DNA of 64,000 bases from assembly GCA_002686265.1 (NCBI GenBank), contig NZBA01000012.1, positions 66,821-130,820 on the forward strand, in the 5' to 3' direction. The translations under genes were made by a program, and so were the position numbers. Every line of letters starts with the position of its first letter. The stretch's first letter is position 1. This DNA comes from Planctomycetota bacterium (GTDB lineage Bacteria > Planctomycetota > UBA1135 > GCA-002686595). The notes below the pieces were generated by a model, which saw nothing but the letters and a program-made list of their open reading frames with translations, searched no databases and was not told the origin of the DNA. Below are positions 59,330-64,000 of this stretch, piece after piece.

Positions 59330-59944
59330 ATGACCGCCCCCGTTCCGCGCGAGACGGTCTCGGGCGTCTTCGGGATCGGTGTCGCCTTGGCGTTGATCAT
59401 CGGGGCGTTCGTCGTCCTGTTGCGCATGGGGGACAGGCCGGTTGACGGTCGGGCGCTGCTTGCGGAGGACTTCGTCGTGGGCGAGTTGCCCTTCGGTTTC
59501 GTGGTCTTGGAGGCTCGCGCTCTCTCGACGGGTGAGAGCGTGGTTGTCTGTGGTTTGGACGGTGACGAGGGCCTCGTAGTCTCGGACCTTGCGCTGGCCG
59601 GGGTGCCGTTCCCGCCCGAGCGGTTGTTCCTCGTGCGCTACTCCGAGGCTGCCATCGAGGGCGTTCTCGAGCGTCAATTCCGTCGTCTTTCCTTCGCGCC
59701 TCCGCGCGACGGTATCGACGAGCGCGTGGACAGACCCTTGTCCGGCGGCCGCTTGCGCTGGGGCGAGTTGGCTCCGAGTTTCGTGCGCGTGCGTCGCTCT
59801 CTTCCCACGGGACACCGTGACTCCGTGCGCGCGAATCTCTACCGCCTAGGCCGCCCCTGGATCGCCTACGCCGTCTGGCCCCCTGCGACCGACGCTTCCG
59901 AGGAAGCGATGCAGTCCTTCCTCACCGCCCTCCCGCCGCGTTAG
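59330..59944 (+). CDS. small membrane protein of unknown function
   Basis: A 204-residue protein with one N-terminal hydrophobic segment (about residues 12-32, GVFGIGVALALIIGAFVVLL) and a beta-rich exported domain that includes EGVLERQFRRLSFAPPRDGI and ends TALPPR. No recognised family. The ATG at 59330 lies five bases after the stop of the preceding membrane protein gene, so the two probably form an operon. Confidence 0.7.
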   Translation: MTAPVPRETVSGVFGIGVALALIIGAFVVLLRMGDRPVDGRALLAEDFVVGELPFGFVVLEARALSTGESVVVCGLDGDEGLVVSDLALAGVPFPPERLFLVRYSEAAIEGVLERQFRRLSFAPPRDGIDERVDRPLSGGRLRWGELAPSFVRVRRSLPTGHRDSVRANLYRLGRPWIAYAVWPPATDASEEAMQSFLTALPPR

Positions 59945-60096
59945 GGCATCCGGCTCCGCCGTTGGCCGCCTTGCCGGCGGCACTGTCCGCCTCCTCGTCA
60001 GCGGCGTTGTGGACTGCGTGTCGGGGCGACCGCCCCCGGGCGGGTTGCTGGTTCGCCGGAGAGCTCGTAGCCTGGACAGAAAAGGAGGGCGCTGTC

Positions 60097-61032
60097 TTGA
60101 AAGGAACCGTCAGTACTCTGCTCGCCGCAGTCCTGGCCGCCAGTCTCCCCGCCTCTGCCCTGGCCCAGTTCGCCCAGCACGGGGCGGGCGCCGCCGGGTG
60201 GCTGCACTGCGGAGCGTTTCACCCCACGGACGCCGATGTACTGGTCATCGGCGCCGACGTCTCCGGCGTCTCGCGAAGCGATGACTTCGGCAAGTCCTGG
60301 TACACCTGGAACGAAGGACTGCCCACGGACCACGAAGTCCCCAGCGACTACATCGAGGACCTCCTCGGCGTGGCCGGTGGGAACTTCTCCGGCTTCTTCG
60401 CCGCCACGCGGGGCGGACTTTTCCGCGCCCGGGACGACGGCGCGTGGCAGTGGCTGACGGAGCCGCCGGCCTACGCCTACGACTCCACCGAGAGCTGGCG
60501 CGCGGAGATCATCCCCTTCTGCTCTCTGGACGTGAACTTGGAGGGAGACCTCCTGGTCGCCGGCGCCGGGAACACGCGCTGGGGCAAGCAGGCGGAGTTC
60601 GAGTCCTACCCCGGCCTCCCCGACGGCACCTTCGTGCCCTGGCCGCAGGGACCCTCCGAACAGTGGAGCGTGTGGGCCATGGACCCCGGCGATCCGCAGG
60701 CTCTGCCGACACCCCTGGGGGACTGCCGCTTCAAGACGGCGCGAGCAGTCGCCTGCCGCAAGCTGGACGGACAGGACCACGTGGTGGCGGGAACCCCCGA
60801 GGGGATCTTCGTTCACGATGGTCAAGGATGGCAGAGCATCTACGACGCCTCGGCAGGGGCGGGCCTGGACTGCTGGGGCCTGGCGCTCACGCAGCGGGGA
60901 ACGCTCTACGCCGCGATGGCGCGCCTCTCAGGCTCTCTGCTTCCCACCGGCCTCTACCGCATCGCCGACATCCGCTCGGTCGCACCGAGCTGGGAGTGGG
61001 TCGGGGACTCGACGCTCCTCCCCCCCCGATGA
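60097..61032 (+). CDS. N-terminal part of an Asp-box propeller protein (frameshifted)
   Basis: A 311-residue frame starting at TTG 60097, which is preceded by AAAGGAGG nine bases upstream. A signal peptide (about 5-22, STLLAAVLAASLPASALA) leads into Asp-box propeller repeats: FHPTDADVLVIGADVSGVSR, SRSDDFGKSWYTWNEGL, LFRARDDGAW. The frame stops at 61030-61032 directly after a run of eight C (61020-61027). The propeller continues in another frame from that point, so this is the first part of one split gene. Intact it would be a secreted BNR/GH74-like seven-bladed propeller of about 850 residues. Confidence 0.8.
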   Translation: MKGTVSTLLAAVLAASLPASALAQFAQHGAGAAGWLHCGAFHPTDADVLVIGADVSGVSRSDDFGKSWYTWNEGLPTDHEVPSDYIEDLLGVAGGNFSGFFAATRGGLFRARDDGAWQWLTEPPAYAYDSTESWRAEIIPFCSLDVNLEGDLLVAGAGNTRWGKQAEFESYPGLPDGTFVPWPQGPSEQWSVWAMDPGDPQALPTPLGDCRFKTARAVACRKLDGQDHVVAGTPEGIFVHDGQGWQSIYDASAGAGLDCWGLALTQRGTLYAAMARLSGSLLPTGLYRIADIRSVAPSWEWVGDSTLLPPR

Positions 61033-61039
61033 CGTGACG

Positions 61040-62665
61040 ATGTGGCAGACCGGCTTCAGCAGCGGCCAGGCCTTCTGCTATCTGGATGTGGTCGAGGGAG
61101 TGGGAGACGCCGAGGACGTGGTCTTCCTGATCGCCCGCGCCGGGCCCAACCAGAGGGGGGGGCTGTACCGCACGCAACTGGCGCCGGCGGCCTCGGCCTC
61201 CACCGCCACCTGGCAGCACAAGTGCTGGAAGGGAGCCACGGGGGACTTCTGGCAGGTCGATGCGGCGGGCAACCTGAGCTCCCTGGATCCCGGCTGGCTC
61301 ACCCTGTGGAAGGGCGACGTGCTCTTCGATCCAGTGGTGGCCCCGTCGGATCCGAACCGGATGCTCCTGGGCTTCCAGGGCCGCCTCCACAACAGCGCCG
61401 ACGGCGGGCATCACTGGGAACAGTGCTACACCACCGTATCGGACGGCCTCGCCGCCACGCGCGGCTACGACGAGCTGGTGACCCAGGGCCTGGACTACCT
61501 GAGCGACGGCCGCGTCGTGCTGGCCAACGCCGACCTGGGGACTCTGGTCAGCGAGGACTCCCGCTTCGAGAGCTTCCAGTGGTTCTACCCGCTGGTGGAC
61601 CGCGACACCACGCCCTCCTCCGACGTGGCCTACAACCGAGAGGCGGCCTCGGTCATCGTGCGGCCCGACTGGTTGGGCAGTGGAGAGGACGGCCTCTTCG
61701 TCCTCTGCAGCGACATCACCCACCACGGCGCTCCCAGCAAGATCATGCGGGCGAAGCCGGGCGAGAGCGACAACTGGATCAACGTCACGCGCAATCTCGA
61801 TACGAGCGACAAGTTCATCCCGGACTTCTGCTTCGCCGGAGACCGAGACATCTTCGCTCCCTACCTGCAGAGCAACGGCCCCTGGGGCAACGGCGCCACG
61901 CTCGCCGGCACGGGCATGCTGCACGGGCGCTGTCTGGCGCCGGACTCCTGGACCTGGGAGACCGTGGACGCGGGGCTGGAGTTGGGGACCTCGGGCTACA
62001 ACGCCCTCGGCCTGCGCACTCTCTTCCACGAACCCTCGGGTCGCGTCTTCATGGCTTCCGCGCTGCGGCCGACGCCCGCAGGCGACGGGCCGGGGGGCAT
62101 CTTCATGCTCGACAGCGTGGACGACGACACCTGGGCCTTGGTGTTCGGGCTGACGGGAGACTGGAGGAACTTCCAGTCCCTCGTCCAGGCCACTGACGGC
62201 AGCCGGCTCTACGCGGGGACCCGAGGTCCCCAGGGCATGGGCGACGGCGGTGTCCTGCGCTGCCTGGATCCGATGAACGCCCCCGGTCAGTGGGAGGTCA
62301 TCGCCAACGGAACTCAATCCTCCTTCGGCCAGGCGATCCCCTTCTACGCCACCGGCTGGGACCCGCTCGAGGCGAGCAGACGCCTGACGGACGTCCAAGC
62401 CCTGGCCGTGAGCCCGTCGAATCCCGACGTCGTCTACGCCTCGCTGCACTCGAACCGCTTCCAACCCGCCGCCGGACTGTGGGCCTTCAACCTGCGGGGC
62501 CTGGAACGTTGGACGTACCTCGCCCACGGCTCTCCCCTGGAGTCGATCGGTCTCCAGGCGCTGAAGTTCAATCCGCTCGAGCCCGACCAGTTGGGGCTGG
62601 GCACCGCCGGAATGCAGTTCTGGACCCTGACCGTCCCAGGCCTGAGTCCACGCGATCCCCGCTGA
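61040..62665 (+). CDS. C-terminal part of the Asp-box propeller protein (frameshifted)
   Basis: The remaining 541 residues, in the frame entered by dropping one C from the C8 run at 61020-61027; the first ATG of this frame is at 61040. It continues the propeller without further damage: SADGGHHWEQC is an Asp box, LVSEDSRFESFQWF and GGIFMLDSVDDDTWALV are blade edges, and YASLHSNRFQPAAGLWAF is near the end (TVPGLSPRDPR). The undamaged continuation over 540 codons means the shift is recent, an assembly error, or a phase-variation switch. Translation from 61040 alone lacks a signal peptide. Confidence 0.8.
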   Translation: MWQTGFSSGQAFCYLDVVEGVGDAEDVVFLIARAGPNQRGGLYRTQLAPAASASTATWQHKCWKGATGDFWQVDAAGNLSSLDPGWLTLWKGDVLFDPVVAPSDPNRMLLGFQGRLHNSADGGHHWEQCYTTVSDGLAATRGYDELVTQGLDYLSDGRVVLANADLGTLVSEDSRFESFQWFYPLVDRDTTPSSDVAYNREAASVIVRPDWLGSGEDGLFVLCSDITHHGAPSKIMRAKPGESDNWINVTRNLDTSDKFIPDFCFAGDRDIFAPYLQSNGPWGNGATLAGTGMLHGRCLAPDSWTWETVDAGLELGTSGYNALGLRTLFHEPSGRVFMASALRPTPAGDGPGGIFMLDSVDDDTWALVFGLTGDWRNFQSLVQATDGSRLYAGTRGPQGMGDGGVLRCLDPMNAPGQWEVIANGTQSSFGQAIPFYATGWDPLEASRRLTDVQALAVSPSNPDVVYASLHSNRFQPAAGLWAFNLRGLERWTYLAHGSPLESIGLQALKFNPLEPDQLGLGTAGMQFWTLTVPGLSPRDPR

Positions 62666-62731
62666 TCCGCAACCAAGCCCCGCGCACCCCGGCCTGCGAG
62701 CGGCGGACGCTACGTGATCCGTGGACTCAGG
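62641..62731. repeat. 11-base inverted repeat at the propeller gene 3' end
   Basis: CCTGAGTCCAC (62641-62651) and its complement (62721-62731) flank a 69-base spacer. A second GATC/GATC pair lies inside. The structure spans the propeller stop at 62663-62665 and could terminate the converging transcripts. Confidence 0.5.
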
Positions 62732-62794
62732 TCAGCGCTCAGGAGCGATGGCGAAAGCGTCGGGGGCTCGCCACCGGCCCGGCGGGCGGAGCCT

Positions 62795-64000
62795 TCACCC
62801 GTCAGAGTGCAAGACGAGAGTGCCACACGGCAGGGTCACGCGCCGCCGCTCTCCACCGTCGATCCCGACCGAGTACTCGCCCGCCCTGCAATCCTCGAAG
62901 CGAGCCTGGCCGCTCTCGCCCGTGACCGTGCGCGCCACCGGGCTCCGGCCGTCGGCGCCCAGACCCTCCCAGAGCAGCACCTCGGTGCCGGCGGGGACAT
63001 CCTCCACCAGGACATCGAGCGTGTGCAGCGCGGGAATCGGAAGGGTGATCTGATTCTCCCCAGAGTGCAGCTGAACCTGCCGCCTCGCGAGGGTGCGCGC
63101 CGGCATCCAGCGGCCCTGCTCCTGGGCGCGTACGCTGCAGAGGAGCCGAACCTCGTGGAGGCCGGGGGCGTAGTCACGGAACCGCACCGATCCGTCTGCG
63201 CCGAGCTCACCCGGCTCATTGCGGTAGAGATCGAGGACGTGGCTGATCCCCGCCTCCGGGAGCAACTCGACCGACAGCCGCCCCTCGAGTCCGCTGCCCA
63301 CGAACCCCAGCGCCCGGATGTCGCCCTTGGCCTGGGCCTCCAGCGTGATCGTCAGAGACAGCTGGCCGGGCACGAGGACGGCTGTCGCCGTGCCACAGCC
63401 GAGTCTCTCCAGCGTCAGGAGGAAGACGTCGTCCTCGGAGGGCGTCTGGAAGTAGGCGGTGCGCGAAGCCTGGGGAATGGGAAACAGGTAGGCCCCCTTG
63501 GCGTCGCGCGGGTAACCGCCGCCGCGGAGCGAGGACGAGCTCCCGGCGCTGTGGTGGGTGAAGGAGAAGGACACCAGCCTCATCGGCCGGCCTCTCCCAT
63601 CCAAGACGGTCACGCGCAGGACCTCCTCCTCGGGGAGAGGCGGCAGCTCGAGGTCGCAGCTCGTGATGCCGCTGGAGACCTCCACGACGCGGTGCACGAC
63701 GATGGCCGAGCCCCACTCACGCTGAGCGCCCACGGCGTAGCATCCAGGACTCAGTCCCACGAACCCGAACTCCTCGGCGTGGGGCAGGTACACGCTCTGT
63801 TCGGATTCCTGCAAGTGCGTGAGATCGACCTCTTCCCCGGGAGCGAGAGCCAGCAGCAACACTCGTGGGAAGCTCGCTCCCTGCCGCGGACCGGGGTTCG
63901 CCAGGCGGCCACGGATGCCCGAGCAGCGGACCAACTCCAACACCACGGGATCGGTGAGGCCTTCCTCACCCACCAGGACCTCGAGGGACTCGGAGCGCAG
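62795..64000 (-). CDS. carboxypeptidase-regulatory-like repeat protein, 5'-truncated
   Basis: The frame is open from the right window edge (64000) to a stop at 62795-62797, about 401 residues, so the start is beyond the window. It contains several Ig-like/CarboxypepD_reg-type repeats of about 80 residues, with typical GxxRG beta-turn starts: RCSGIRGRLANPGPRQGASF, VTVLDGRGRPMRLVSFSF, DYAPGLHEVRLLC and DCRAGEYSVGIDGG. Such repeats occur in large secreted planctomycete proteins and act as structural or binding modules. A GTG 27 bases from the edge could be mistaken for the start. It converges with the propeller gene. Confidence 0.78.
   Translation of the reverse strand: MRSESLEVLVGEEGLTDPVVLELVRCSGIRGRLANPGPRQGASFPRVLLLALAPGEEVDLTHLQESEQSVYLPHAEEFGFVGLSPGCYAVGAQREWGSAIVVHRVVEVSSGITSCDLELPPLPEEEVLRVTVLDGRGRPMRLVSFSFTHHSAGSSSSLRGGGYPRDAKGAYLFPIPQASRTAYFQTPSEDDVFLLTLERLGCGTATAVLVPGQLSLTITLEAQAKGDIRALGFVGSGLEGRLSVELLPEAGISHVLDLYRNEPGELGADGSVRFRDYAPGLHEVRLLCSVRAQEQGRWMPARTLARRQVQLHSGENQITLPIPALHTLDVLVEDVPAGTEVLLWEGLGADGRSPVARTVTGESGQARFEDCRAGEYSVGIDGGERRRVTLPCGTLVLHSDG

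Noticed and set aside
1..64000. rRNA, tRNA, tmRNA, riboswitch and CRISPR signatures
   Set aside because: None was seen by eye; a cobalamin or SAM riboswitch before metH was looked for in the 7113-7251 leader and not found.

Overview
This is a high-GC (about 70% by eye), gene-dense bacterial chromosome segment. No rRNA, tRNA, CRISPR array or intact prophage was seen. The gene content points to Planctomycetota, probably one of the deep marine high-GC lineages. The reasons are an adjacent DUF1800/DUF1501 pair, sulfatase-type secreted proteins (one with TPRs, one fused to an SGNH esterase), many lipoproteins with polyglycine spacers, DUF1570-type peptidases, G8/beta-helix proteins and two selenoproteins. 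The phylum is an inference from content; there is no marker gene.

Layout. 1-825: 3' end of a DUF3187-like protein. 866-8965 (minus): patatin lipase, a methyltransferase, cobalamin-dependent methionine synthase metH, an ArsR-methyltransferase fusion regulator overlapping metH, an SGNH hydrolase and a lipoprotein. 9048-9903: Smr protein and a Cys-rich lipoprotein with a clear terminator. 10011-13174 (minus): tightly coupled AtuA-like / AtuC-like / phosphate acetyltransferase / FKBP operon. 13206-20583 (minus): secreted block of sulfatase-like TPR lipoprotein, DUF1501, DUF1800 and a PKD-glycosidase-like lipoprotein. 21132-26394 (plus): SGNH-sulfatase fusion, pyroglutamyl peptidase, an ArsC-like selenoprotein read through an in-frame UGA, a trypsin-like PDZ protease and an FAD amine oxidase. 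26539-36008: beta-helix protein, then a DUF309 / metallopeptidase / Met-Glu-rich operon and a large secreted metallopeptidase (minus).

36219-37492 holds an IS256-type transposase relic, a SelW/Rdx-family selenoprotein with a CxxU motif and an fdhF-like SECIS hairpin, and a 34-residue membrane protein. 37656-43196 (plus): pyruvate kinase, a MinD/FlhG-like ATPase, a ParA-like ATPase, a double helix-hairpin-helix protein and an exported protein. 43222-46706: thioredoxin-like protein (minus), aminotransferase and uracil phosphoribosyltransferase. 46750-52152: a decayed and an intact copy of a GT-C-like membrane protein flanking a large G8-domain protein. 52326-59944 (plus): MJ1255-type glycosyltransferase, 5'-nucleotidase, HEAT-VWA protein, zinc-type oxidoreductase, 3-hydroxyacyl-CoA dehydrogenase and two small membrane proteins. 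60097-62665: an Asp-box propeller protein split by a frameshift in a run of eight C. 62795-64000 (minus): partial carboxypeptidase-regulatory-like protein.

The most notable content is the two UGA-decoded genes, at 23814-24164 and 37089-37310. Ordinary gene calling would truncate or miss both. They imply that the organism inserts selenocysteine, although the selA/selB/selC/selD machinery is not in the window. Other items of note are the ArsR-methyltransferase/metH unit with a GATATC inverted pair upstream, the split AtuA-AtuC-Pta operon, the SGNH-sulfatase fusion, and the four-gene MinD/ParA/HhH run of unknown role.
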